A stretch of DNA of 64,000 bases, from contig CBDFLD010000018.1 in assembly GCA_965249005.1 (NCBI GenBank), positions 248,001 through 312,000 of the forward strand, in the 5' to 3' direction. Under the pieces are notes generated by a model, which saw only the letters and a program-made list of their open reading frames with translations, did no database searches and was not told the origin of the DNA. Source of the stretch: CBDFLD01 sp965249005. GTDB taxonomy: Bacteria > Acidobacteriota > UBA6911. Both the position numbers and the translations under genes were made by a program. This document shows positions 17,275 through 25,299 of this stretch, piece by piece (positions within the stretch are counted from its first letter, which is position 1; every line of letters starts with the position of its first letter).

Positions 17275-18972
17275 CTATGACCGTGGTCTGGTAGTAGACC
17301 TCCTTACTGCCGAAAAAATGATATCTTGGCCGTCAGCTGACCACGCAAGGGAATGGATTGCTGCGTATCCCTCAAAAGTCAGCTGCTCGGCCTCGTCACC
17401 TTCTACCGATCGGATCCAAACGTCCTGAGAAAGGCAAGCACCTCCCGTGCGAACAAAAGCCACTTGAGTTCCATCCAGTGAAAAGGACGGAGCCGTATCG
17501 CCTTGACATGATGTGTCGGGAGGATCAGTCAGGGGCACCTTTTCCCCAGTCTCTGGGGAGATCAGGGCAATTCGGGATCGTCGGTCTTTCGGAGACCTCT
17601 CTGCCATGGCGATCCACCGCCCATCCTGCGACCAAGAGAGAGTGCCCCACAACGAAGATTGTTCGAATGGGATCTCGAGGTCGGTGAGTCTCTGAAGCTG
17701 TCCTCCAATGGGGGCGGGCATGGTGTAGAGTGCCCGCCCTTGCTCAGTGTCTCGCACGAGGGCAAATCGTTGACCGTTCGGGGACCAAGTCGGAAATCTT
17801 TCCGACTCGGGGCGATTGGTCACCTGGTGCACAGTTGTTCCTTCACCGATCGGCTTGAGAAAGATATCCCCATCGGAGTGATAGACCACCTGGCTGCCGT
17901 CGGGCGAAAGCTGCGGGTATTCTTTGAGTCGGCCGTCAGTGGTAATAGGCCTGATATCGATGGGTTTCGTGGGAAGCTCTGCAACCGTCTCCGTCCCCGG
18001 CCAGAAGTAGATCCCGGCTACGACGGCAAGTGCCAATACGACGATTGCAGCCCCTATCCACGCTGTTGGCCCCCAGCGTTTTTCTCGTTCCAGACTTGCC
18101 TCATGCCGTGGTATCGACACTCCCGTCAAAGAGTCCCGCTTCAGCCGCCTCAGATCCGTCAGCAAATCCTTTGCCGACTGATAACGCAACTTCGCATCCT
18201 TCTCCAACGCCTTGTCGATGATCTGTACCACATCATCCGGTAACTCCGGCTTGATCCGTACCGGCGACACAGGCACCTTCGTCAATATCTCGTTGAACAC
18301 AACCCCGGTTGTCGCCCCCTTGAATGGTTGCGTCCCCGTTGCCATCTCGTACAACACCACTCCAAACGAAAACAGATCCGTCCTTGCGTCCAGCTCCTGT
18401 CCCTTCACCTGCTCCGGCGACATGTACGCCGCCGTCCCCACCGTCGATCCCGGACTTGTCAGATAAGTTTCTGTCGCCACGGACGGAGAGTCCGACGACG
18501 TTTCTGTCGACTTCGCCAATCCAAAATCTAGGATCTTTACCTGTCCTCGTTCCGTGATGAAGATATTGGCCGGCTTGATATCCCGGTGCACGATTGCCTT
18601 TGCGTGCGCTACCTCCAGTGCGTCGGCAATCTGAATTCCCAGATCCAGTAGCTCTTCTGTCTCTATAGGTTTGCTCTCGATTCGCTCTTTCAGGGTCTGA
18701 CCTTCCAGATACTGCATCGTGATGAAGGGCTGACCGTCATGCTCTCCAATGTCGTAGATGGCGCAGATGTTCGGGTGATCGAGCCCTGAGGCGGCTCGGG
18801 CTTCCCGCTGGAAGCGTTCCAAGGCGTGGCGGTCCTTGGCCATACTCTCGGGAAGGAACTTCAAGGCCACATGGCGGCCCAGGCGGGTGTCTTCGGCTTT
18901 GTACACCACACCCATACCGCCACCACCGAGCTTCTCCAGGATTTTGTAATGAGAAATGGTCTCGCCGATCAT
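17275..18972 (-). CDS. Ser/Thr protein kinase with C-terminal propeller (truncated by frameshift)
   Basis: 565 residues in this frame. Kinase domain at about 8-275: Gly-rich loop LGGGGMG, Lys38, HRDIKPAN (129-136), DFG (149-151), SPEQVKG. A transmembrane helix at about 303-325 (WIGAAIVVLALAVVAGIYFW) places the kinase inside and the propeller outside. PD40 repeats follow (LSPDGSQVVYHSD, WSPNGQRFALV). The frame ends at 17275, soon after tandem AGG AGG codons near 17301; in the +1 frame the propeller continues at 16344-17299. The fusion to PD40 repeats is typical of Acidobacteriota. It is likely a signalling kinase sensing an extracytoplasmic ligand; the substrate is unknown. Confidence 0.88.
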   Translation of the reverse strand: MIGETISHYKILEKLGGGGMGVVYKAEDTRLGRHVALKFLPESMAKDRHALERFQREARAASGLDHPNICAIYDIGEHDGQPFITMQYLEGQTLKERIESKPIETEELLDLGIQIADALEVAHAKAIVHRDIKPANIFITERGQVKILDFGLAKSTETSSDSPSVATETYLTSPGSTVGTAAYMSPEQVKGQELDARTDLFSFGVVLYEMATGTQPFKGATTGVVFNEILTKVPVSPVRIKPELPDDVVQIIDKALEKDAKLRYQSAKDLLTDLRRLKRDSLTGVSIPRHEASLEREKRWGPTAWIGAAIVVLALAVVAGIYFWPGTETVAELPTKPIDIRPITTDGRLKEYPQLSPDGSQVVYHSDGDIFLKPIGEGTTVHQVTNRPESERFPTWSPNGQRFALVRDTEQGRALYTMPAPIGGQLQRLTDLEIPFEQSSLWGTLSWSQDGRWIAMAERSPKDRRSRIALISPETGEKVPLTDPPDTSCQGDTAPSFSLDGTQVAFVRTGGACLSQDVWIRSVEGDEAEQLTFEGYAAIHSLAWSADGQDIIFSAVRRSTTRPRS

Positions 18973-19098
18973 GGCACACCAGCCGCAGCGGATAGATTAT
19001 CCCGATATCGCCCTTTGTTGTCGCGTGTGTTGAATAGCTGGGGGACAGGATAGCAAAGGACAGACACCTTGTTTACCCAATTACGAGGATTTAATTCC

Positions 19099-19115
19099 TG
19101 ACCTAACTCAGGTCA
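19099..19115. promoter_or_regulatory. Short inverted repeat upstream of the kinase gene
   Basis: TGACCT and AGGTCA form a perfect 6-bp inverted repeat with a 5-base spacer, about 130 bases upstream of the kinase ATG and 54 bases from the start of the minus-strand PHP gene's stop-side boundary. It could be an operator or a small hairpin. Chance occurrence is quite possible. Confidence 0.2.
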
Positions 19116-19169
19116 TATCACCGTGAAAGAGTAAATCCAGTATCGAGTCTTGCCGTCGTGAACCAAGGA

Positions 19170-20495
19170 TCAGTCCGGAACCACCGGCTGTGTCCATGCC
19201 ATCTCTCGATCGCCGAGCGTGAAGGGGTTGGGGTGAGGCTTGCTCGAGACGATGCGCGCTCGGACGTACAGCTCGTCGCCCTGGAGTCGGTAAACGGCTG
19301 GGTTTTCCGTTGTTTCTAGGAGGACCTGGCCGACTTCCTTACTATAGCGGCGGCTCACCCCCGGAATTGCTTGTCCCCCTTGGTCGAGGCGGATGTCGGA
19401 GGTGCGATCAAATTTCTCGCGTGTGCCGATGAACTGGGTCGTGTAAAAGATGCCGAAATCTTCTTTGATTCGGATGCGAAAGTCTTTGCTGGTTACCTGA
19501 ATCGCGTCGACAATCACGCCGCTCGAGGAATAGAAGTCTCCTCGGTCGATGGCCTCGACAATGTCGTCGGTCGAAAGGGAGCGAGCGAGGACGACGATGA
19601 AGCCACGGCCACCACTTATGTTGCCCGGCTTGTGCTCGAAATATTGGTGCGTATCGTCAGTTCCAACTCCGTAGATGGGTCCCTCGGAGCCCTCACTCAG
19701 TCGCATGGCGAGCAGGATATCCCAAAGGCGATCGGTCGACGGCAGGCCGGCTGTGGGGTCTCCCCAGTTGTTCACTTCACCGTGGCCGTTGAAGACCTCG
19801 AAGAAACGTGCGCCGCGCGTGGCCATGATATCTTCAGCGGTAACTCTGCTGCCAAAGTTCGGATGGTTGATGTGGGCAACCATCGGTCGATCGAGTTCCT
19901 CGCTCTGACGGGCGACGGCATCGAGGTTCATCTGTAGGATACTGGCCTTGGAATCGCCGCTCGCGGGTGGGATGGTGCGAGCCAGGTTGATACCGTTGAC
20001 GTGCACAGAGTGGGATGAGGAGATCTCTTCTCCGTGAATGATGCGGAACCGTTCGGGATCCTCCAACAAGGGCCTAATCTCCTCGATTGTCTTGAGGCGC
20101 ATCTCCCACCGGTCATCGTTTTGGCGGTTTTGGCGAACCTCCGGCCACGCCTGGCCAAAGATCCGTTTGATCGATTCGAGGCGCTCGCCGGTGAGGCGTT
20201 CCTCGTCGGAGGAGTCAATCGGGAACCAGCGTTCGCCCTCCCAAAGCGTATTGTGGTCCGAGACAGAGATAAAATTGTAGCCGCGGTCCTTGTAGTATTG
20301 GACGGCGACCTCCGGTGCAGCGTCCCCGTCACTCCAGAGCGTGTGCATGTGCGTGTTTCCTTTGTACCAGCGCTTCTGGCCCGACTCCTTCAGCTCGAAT
20401 TTGGAATCGTCGAGAATAGAGACACAGGCGCACACGAAGACAACGCCGGCAAGGCAGGCATGACGCTTTTCTATCAACCACAGAGAGATTTTCAC
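19170..20495 (-). CDS. PHP-domain (CehA/McbA-like) metallohydrolase
   Basis: 441 residues. An N-terminal hydrophobic segment (LAGVVFVCACVSIL) suggests export or membrane anchoring. The PHP signature is clear: GNTHMHTLWSDG with H49 and H51, then FISVSDHNTL (D80, H81), a later HGEEISSSHSVHVNGI, VAHINHPNFG, and GTDDTHQYF, all metal ligands of the PHP fold. PHP hydrolases of this type cleave phosphoesters or amide/carbamate bonds; the substrate is unknown. The start is GTG, overlapping the stop of a 60-codon upstream ORF as GTGA. A copy of the last 19 codons of a close relative survives at 22447-22506, so a second PHP gene once stood nearby. Confidence 0.85.
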   Translation of the reverse strand: MKISLWLIEKRHACLAGVVFVCACVSILDDSKFELKESGQKRWYKGNTHMHTLWSDGDAAPEVAVQYYKDRGYNFISVSDHNTLWEGERWFPIDSSDEERLTGERLESIKRIFGQAWPEVRQNRQNDDRWEMRLKTIEEIRPLLEDPERFRIIHGEEISSSHSVHVNGINLARTIPPASGDSKASILQMNLDAVARQSEELDRPMVAHINHPNFGSRVTAEDIMATRGARFFEVFNGHGEVNNWGDPTAGLPSTDRLWDILLAMRLSEGSEGPIYGVGTDDTHQYFEHKPGNISGGRGFIVVLARSLSTDDIVEAIDRGDFYSSSGVIVDAIQVTSKDFRIRIKEDFGIFYTTQFIGTREKFDRTSDIRLDQGGQAIPGVSRRYSKEVGQVLLETTENPAVYRLQGDELYVRARIVSSKPHPNPFTLGDREMAWTQPVVPD

Positions 20496-20674
20496 GGATT
20501 CTGTCTTAGGTAGTGTGGGTTGTCGAGGTAGAAGGGGTACGCGACGATGCTGTGGCCTCGCACGGTACTCACCCCAGACCGGTGGTTATTCGAACCGTGA
20601 AGAAGGCCGCCAAGACTCGGCCAGGGCAACATCGTCTGGATGAGGACAGCAAGACTGACCACCCGCGTCGCCAC
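20492..20674 (-). CDS. Small ORF coupled to the PHP gene (uncertain)
   Basis: 60 codons from GTG, ending in a TGA that overlaps the PHP gene's GTG start. It opens with a hydrophobic stretch (VVSLAVLIQTMLPW) and ends with VAYPFYLDNPHYLRQNP, which is protein-like but not recognised. GGAGCAG lies about 11 bases upstream. It may be a small leader protein, or the end of a decayed gene. Supported only by the overlap geometry. Confidence 0.25.
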   Translation of the reverse strand: MATRVVSLAVLIQTMLPWPSLGGLLHGSNNHRSGVSTVRGHSIVAYPFYLDNPHYLRQNP

Positions 20675-20691
20675 GGTAGGTCGTCTGCTCC

Positions 20692-21642
20692 CTATTCGTT
20701 TCGCACGAGGTCTCCGACCTGGATTCCGGATCCTTCTATGGCCTCGGCCACCGATGACCCTGCGTCCACTTCGGTGATGCGAGCTCTGCCGACCGTTTCG
20801 GATATCTCCCGGAGCACTTTGCCGGATGCCGGATCTTTGATCGTGCGCGTGACTCGCTGGATTTTGACGATGTCTCCAACCTGAAGTCCGGTGCCGGAAC
20901 CTACGTTGAGAATGAGAGTCGTCCCGGCGACATCAGCCACCAGACCGCGGATGTCAACTTTGCGGGCCGGCAGGCGATCGCCCCTCTTGATCAACTTCCC
21001 ACCCAACTCAGTGACTGCGGCTTCGGTGGCTTCGCCGATGATCGTTTGTCTGAAATCGCTGCTGGTCATCGAGATCCCTCCGGCGCCGGCGTTGCCGCCG
21101 CTACCGCCGGCACCTCCGAGCATCAGGCCGGATCGTTTCGATTCCCCCTGGCCCTTTTCGGAAACGAGTATCTCAGCCGTGTCGATGTTGACGATTCGAG
21201 CCGTCAGTTGTACCTTGGCCTGTCCTTCCTGTGTGCCAACCTTTCCTGCCCCGAAACCACCCACCGACCGACCGAGCCCGCCGAGGCTGAACCCCTTTTT
21301 TTCCACTCCAAACTGGGTAATGCTCCCTACAATGATGGCGTCGACTCCCAGCACCTTTCCGATTCTGGCTGCCGAGTTGGGGTCGGCCCGCTCGCTGTTC
21401 GAGAAATTCTGCTCGGCCAAGACTGCGTCCAGGCGGCTTCGCTCGATCACGCTATATGTGCCGTCATTGACCAACTCGTCGACAATCATGTCGGAGATTC
21501 CTTTGCCGATGTCCCAGGTTCCTTCCCACCACCTCTGAACCGTCCCGAATTCAAAGTCCAGTACAGCCACGCGCTTCTTCTGTGCCGGGAGGTAACTGCA
21601 TGACAGCAAAATCAGCAGAACAAGGAAAATCAACCGTTTCAT
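20692..21642 (-). CDS. CsgG/HfaB-like curli-transport-type lipoprotein
   Basis: 316 residues from ATG at 21642, preceded by GGGGTG; upstream in-frame starts would hide the signal. The signal MKRLIFLVLLILLSC gives a lipobox-like LLSC with Cys15. The CsgG core follows: KRVAVLDFEFG, IVDELVNDGTYSVIERSRLDAVLAEQ, LGVDAIIVGSITQFG, VNIDTAEIL and a late IGEATEAAVTEL. A Gly-rich insertion (GGAGGSGGNAGAGG) and a C-terminal domain with GTGLQVGDIVKIQR and IQVGDLV are additional. CsgG forms an outer-membrane nonameric channel exporting curli; many relatives have unknown cargo. No curlin or CsgE/F genes are seen nearby. It probably forms a unit with the next gene upstream, 21745-22317. Confidence 0.85.
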   Translation of the reverse strand: MKRLIFLVLLILLSCSYLPAQKKRVAVLDFEFGTVQRWWEGTWDIGKGISDMIVDELVNDGTYSVIERSRLDAVLAEQNFSNSERADPNSAARIGKVLGVDAIIVGSITQFGVEKKGFSLGGLGRSVGGFGAGKVGTQEGQAKVQLTARIVNIDTAEILVSEKGQGESKRSGLMLGGAGGSGGNAGAGGISMTSSDFRQTIIGEATEAAVTELGGKLIKRGDRLPARKVDIRGLVADVAGTTLILNVGSGTGLQVGDIVKIQRVTRTIKDPASGKVLREISETVGRARITEVDAGSSVAEAIEGSGIQVGDLVRNE

Positions 21643-21744
21643 AAGACACCCCATTTTTTTTCTCTTGAACGACTGCACCGATTACTTATCGGAACACTCA
21701 ATACTCCCCCACAACGCACCTTAGGATAGTTTGCTCTCCGTGGC

Positions 21745-22317
21745 TCAACGGATTCCTTGGAGGCGATCTTCAGCGAACAAAAGGTCGAAGCCCGAGAATT
21801 TCCAAATCTCGCTGGACCGGCTTGCTGTCCTCATAATTGGGGACCCGACCGCCAAGACAACCTTATCCTCACTCATGCCCTGTCTCAGTAGTAGGGACTG
21901 GCTCAGATCGGAGAACGTCGATTCCGGTTCGCCGGAAACCGGCTCCTTCGCAATCCACTCACTGACGAACCGGTCCGACCTGCTCGAAAGCTCAATCCTC
22001 GGCTCCGACCAGCCGCCATACGGGAGAAACCCTGGGAACCAGCGCTCTTGGGGGGCGGAATCTGCTAGAGCCAAGTCATTGCTGAACGGGCTGAACCCGC
22101 GATGCCGGGCGCCGAAAAAGAATGATCTTCCCAGGTTTCCGCCCCAAAGCCCACCGATGTGCGTCCCTGGCTGAAAACGGAAGCCCGCGCTCCCTGTGCC
22201 ACTGGGGGAGAAGCGACCTCGCTTTCTCTGCGGCTCCCCTACGACGCTACCGACGAAAATCAGCAGCAGCCCTGAAACAGCGATCCCACGACACCACGCT
22301 TGCTTCGCTCGCTTCAT
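21745..22317 (-). CDS. Secreted protein with C-terminal BamE/SmpA-like motif
   Basis: 190 residues with a signal peptide (GIAVSGLLLIFVGSVVG). The middle is Gly-, Phe- and Arg-rich and low in complexity. The last 50 residues match the SmpA/OmlA (BamE) pattern: LLLRQGMSEDKVVLAVGSP, then EIWKFSGFDLLFAEDRLQGI, which resembles GMS..EV...LG.P....W.Y....L.F..G.L. BamE-like modules work in outer-membrane assembly or as envelope structural domains. It sits 102 bases upstream of the CsgG-like gene on the same strand, so an envelope role together is plausible. Confidence 0.6.
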   Translation of the reverse strand: MKRAKQAWCRGIAVSGLLLIFVGSVVGEPQRKRGRFSPSGTGSAGFRFQPGTHIGGLWGGNLGRSFFFGARHRGFSPFSNDLALADSAPQERWFPGFLPYGGWSEPRIELSSRSDRFVSEWIAKEPVSGEPESTFSDLSQSLLLRQGMSEDKVVLAVGSPIMRTASRSSEIWKFSGFDLLFAEDRLQGIR

Positions 22318-22446
22318 GTTTGCCTCCAGTCCAACAGACTATGTTCCGCAGGACTTGGTTCATTATAGAGGAATCCCACTCCACAGCTGAAACAGAATCT
22401 CCTCGATCGCGGCCGACACCGGGTGCCACGGCGAAGCGCCACAGGA

Positions 22447-22506
22447 TCAGTCCGGAACCGTGGGCTGTGTCCATGCCATCTCGCAATCGCCGGATGTGAA
22501 GGGGTT
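22447..22506 (-). pseudogene. Relic: last 19 codons of a second PHP hydrolase gene
   Basis: Read on the minus strand, this stretch encodes NPFTSGDCEMAWTQPTVPD and a stop. The end of the intact PHP gene (19170-20495) encodes NPFTLGDREMAWTQPVVPD and a stop. The nucleotide match also extends a few bases past the stop (GATCAGTCCGGAACC on the plus strand). Homology ends at about 22506, and nothing PHP-like is found further upstream. It is a truncated remnant of a duplicated gene. Confidence 0.8.
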
Positions 22507-22608
22507 TATTCCCGCAATATTCCGCGAATTTACATTGAGAGTGCTGTAAAGTAGCGGTACTCAGCGGTGCGAATCAAGTTAAGTCTTATCGCCAAGGAGC
22601 GAAACCCT

Positions 22609-23949
22609 GTGGGTGCAAAGGTCGCCGTGAATTCTAGCCCCGACCGCCTTCCAGGCTTCCACGTCATGACGAAGCCGGTCGGCCCCATTTGCAACCTCGA
22701 CTGCAAGTACTGTTTCTACCTGGAAAAGGAAAAACTCTACCCGGATCAGTCCTCCTGGGCCATGAGCGACGAGGTGCTGGAATCCTACGTCCGCCAGTAT
22801 ATCGAAGCTCAGAATGTCCCCGTCGTCTCCTTCGCGTGGCAAGGGGGAGAGCCCACGCTCTTGGGCGTCGAATTCTTTCGAAGGGTCGTCGCGCACCAGA
22901 AGAAATATGCCAACGGCAAACGGGTCGAGAATGGGTTTCAAACCAACGGAATCCTCCTGGATGACGATTGGTGTCAGTTCTTGGCGGAGAACAGTTTTCT
23001 GGTCGGCCTGTCGATCGATGGGCCACGCGAACACCACGACCACTATCGAGTCGACAAAGGAAACCATCCCACTTTTGACGGTGTCCGCAGGGGCATCTCT
23101 TTTTTGAAGAAGCATGGGGTGGAGTTCAACACGCTCACGGTGGTCCAGCGTCACAACTCCCATGCGCCTCTTGAGGTGTATCGGTTCCTGAAGGAGGTCG
23201 GCAGCGGCTACATGCAGTTCATTCCCATCGTGGAGCGGATGGCGGACGCTCCCGAAGATGACGGGCTGGTGTTGATAGCCCCCCTTGATCCGGCCCCGGC
23301 CCGCGTGACCGAATGGTCCGTGGAGCCCCTGCAATACGGACGGTTTCTTTGCTCCATCTTCGATGAATGGGTTCGTGGGGATGTCGGGAAGTACTACGTC
23401 CAGATGTTCGACGTGGCGCTGGAGGCCTGGATGGGGATGGAGCCCAGCCTTTGCGTTTTTCGCGAGACCTGCGGGTCGGCTCTCGCCGTCGAGCACAATG
23501 GAGACCTGTACTCCTGTGACCACTATGTCTACCCGGAGAACAAGCTCGGGAACATCATGGAGCATCCCCTGGAATCGTTGGTGCACTCCGATCAACAGAC
23601 GAGATTCGGCACCGACAAGCGAGACACTCTGCCAGCGTATTGCCGAAGCTGCGACGTTCGGTTTGCCTGCAACGGGGAATGCCCCAAGCATCGATTCATT
23701 CAGACTCCGGAAGGGGAAGGGGGGCTCAATTACCTCTGTGAGGGTTACAAGCTTTTCTTTCATCACATCGATCCGTACATGCGCTTCATGGCGGATGAAT
23801 TGCGGCAGAAGCGGCCCGCGGCTAACGTCATGGCTTGGGTACGGCTACAAGAGCTTCGCGAGACTGGGAAACGAAGGCCCGGCCGGAACGATCCGTGTAT
23901 TTGCGGAAGTGGCAAGAAGTACAAGAAATGTTGTGGTGGCGTATCATAA
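22609..23949 (+). CDS. Anaerobic sulfatase-maturating radical SAM enzyme (anSME) with SEC-C tail
   Basis: 446 residues from GTG at 22609, chosen because AAGGAG lies 9 bases upstream; an in-frame GTG at 22567 has no such site. Radical SAM cluster C28-NLD-C32-KY-C35, then AWQGGEPTLLG and GFQTNG. A SPASM region follows (ETCGSALAVEHNGDLYSCDHYVYPENKLGNI, split by conserved Cys; YCRSCDVRFACNGECPKHRF), binding two more Fe-S clusters. The last 20 residues are a SEC-C zinc motif (GRNDPCICGSGKKYKKCC), an unusual addition. anSMEs oxidise the active-site Cys or Ser of sulfatases to formylglycine without oxygen. All three sulfatases in the window carry Cys-type motifs and are plausible clients. The Gfo/Idh/MocA gene starts 16 bases downstream. 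Confidence 0.92.
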   Translation: MGAKVAVNSSPDRLPGFHVMTKPVGPICNLDCKYCFYLEKEKLYPDQSSWAMSDEVLESYVRQYIEAQNVPVVSFAWQGGEPTLLGVEFFRRVVAHQKKYANGKRVENGFQTNGILLDDDWCQFLAENSFLVGLSIDGPREHHDHYRVDKGNHPTFDGVRRGISFLKKHGVEFNTLTVVQRHNSHAPLEVYRFLKEVGSGYMQFIPIVERMADAPEDDGLVLIAPLDPAPARVTEWSVEPLQYGRFLCSIFDEWVRGDVGKYYVQMFDVALEAWMGMEPSLCVFRETCGSALAVEHNGDLYSCDHYVYPENKLGNIMEHPLESLVHSDQQTRFGTDKRDTLPAYCRSCDVRFACNGECPKHRFIQTPEGEGGLNYLCEGYKLFFHHIDPYMRFMADELRQKRPAANVMAWVRLQELRETGKRRPGRNDPCICGSGKKYKKCCGGVS

Positions 23950-23965
23950 AAATGGAGGAAAACCC

Positions 23966-25201
23966 ATGAACGGCACGCGAGTCTCACGACGAACCTTTCT
24001 GGCCGGTGCAGGGGCCACCGCGGCTGCCTCGACGACGGCCAAGTCCTACGGCAGGATTCTCGGAGCCAACGAACGGATCTTGGCCGGAGTGATCGGCTCC
24101 GGCGGAAGAGGCCGAAAGTTGATGGATATGTTCCAGAAGTTCGGCGGCCAGTGCGTCGCCGTCTGCGACGTGTATGAGAAGAACCGGGCCACCGGCGCGC
24201 GCCTGGCCGGAGGAGAAGCCAAGAGCTTCTCCGACCATCGCAAGCTGCTCGAGACCAAAAACATGGACGCGGTATTGGTGGGTTCTCCGGATCATTGGCA
24301 TCACGATCATCTGGTCGACTCGGTGAGTGCGGGAAGGGATGTTTACGTGGAAAAACCAATGTCTCATTCGGTAGCTCAAGGCGCCGCAATGGTTCGAGCC
24401 GTACGGGCATCGAAGCAAGTCGTGCAAGTCGGGATGCAACGACGTTCCAGCGAGGCGGTCCAGTGGGCCAAAGAGGTCATAGACAAAGGGGTTCTGGGAG
24501 AAGTCAACGCGGTGAAGGCGGAATGGAACTGGAACATGCCGCCGCTTCGGTCCCGAACGCTGGAGGGCTCTCTCGATTGGGAACGCTTTTGCGGTCCAGC
24601 TGGGAAGCAACCATTGGCTATGGGCGACTATAAGAATGTCCCGTTTTTTCATTGGCGGTATTGGTGGGCGTTTTCTGGCGGAAACTGCACAGATCAGGGT
24701 ACGCATTTGATGGATGTGGTTCAGTGGTTTGTCAACGACTCACGACCGCCGCGTTCCGCGATTTGCCACGGAGATGTGTTTCGATTGCAGCCGAGCGAGA
24801 CCCCCGATGCATTCTGTGCCGTTTTCGAGTACCCCGGCTTCATCGCGACTTGGACACTGGTCTATACCAACGCCTACAAAAACGGTTGGCGCATCCTTTT
24901 CCAAGGGAATAAGGGTACGCTCATCCTCGACAATCAAGGGTTTCGTGTCTATCCGGAGAGTGGAGAAAGAGTGGGTTCCTCGGACGAGCCTTCGATTCAG
25001 TACCGAACGTCGATACCGAGCGAGCCGCACATGGCAAATTTCATGGAGTGCGTGAAAAGCCGCCAGGAGCCGAACGCACCGGTTGAAATCGGTCATGCCG
25101 CCGTAACCGGACCTCATTTGGCCAACATGGCGCTTCGGCAGAAAACGCGAGCTAGACTCAGCGAGGATGGTTCCGAAGTCATCACGCACAGCGGAGCGTG
25201 A
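23966..25201 (+). CDS. Gfo/Idh/MocA-family oxidoreductase, Tat-exported
   Basis: 411 residues from ATG at 23966 with GGAGGA upstream. Tat leader SRRTFLAGAGATAAAS (R8, R9), then SYGRILGANERI, common before this family in Planctomycetes and Acidobacteria. The Rossmann motif is GVIGSGGRG, followed by VLVGSPDHWHHDHLV and DVYVEKPMSHS, the conserved EKP of the NAD(P)-binding site. The C-terminal domain has GGNCTDQGTHLMDVVQWF. The family oxidises or reduces sugar hydroxyls, or opens glycosidic links by a redox route. It is co-transcribed with the sulfatase maturase, which ties it to sulfated-sugar use by inference. Confidence 0.9.
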   Translation: MNGTRVSRRTFLAGAGATAAASTTAKSYGRILGANERILAGVIGSGGRGRKLMDMFQKFGGQCVAVCDVYEKNRATGARLAGGEAKSFSDHRKLLETKNMDAVLVGSPDHWHHDHLVDSVSAGRDVYVEKPMSHSVAQGAAMVRAVRASKQVVQVGMQRRSSEAVQWAKEVIDKGVLGEVNAVKAEWNWNMPPLRSRTLEGSLDWERFCGPAGKQPLAMGDYKNVPFFHWRYWWAFSGGNCTDQGTHLMDVVQWFVNDSRPPRSAICHGDVFRLQPSETPDAFCAVFEYPGFIATWTLVYTNAYKNGWRILFQGNKGTLILDNQGFRVYPESGERVGSSDEPSIQYRTSIPSEPHMANFMECVKSRQEPNAPVEIGHAAVTGPHLANMALRQKTRARLSEDGSEVITHSGA

Positions 25202-25299
25202 ATCCGGCAGGTGACGCGCGAGGCGAGGTGATACCGAGTGAGGAGCCTCAGGCGGTGGGGGACGTCGTTCATGAATTGTAATGGATACTTAGAGGAAAC

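Noticed and set aside
22579..23766. 395-codon minus ORF opposite the sulfatase maturase
   Set aside because: Opposite strand shows Fe-S and SPASM motifs; this ORF is unrecognisable.
23363..23965. N-terminal extension of the Gfo/Idh/MocA frame into the maturase gene
   Set aside because: The frame is open, but GGAGGA and a Tat signal define the start at 23966.
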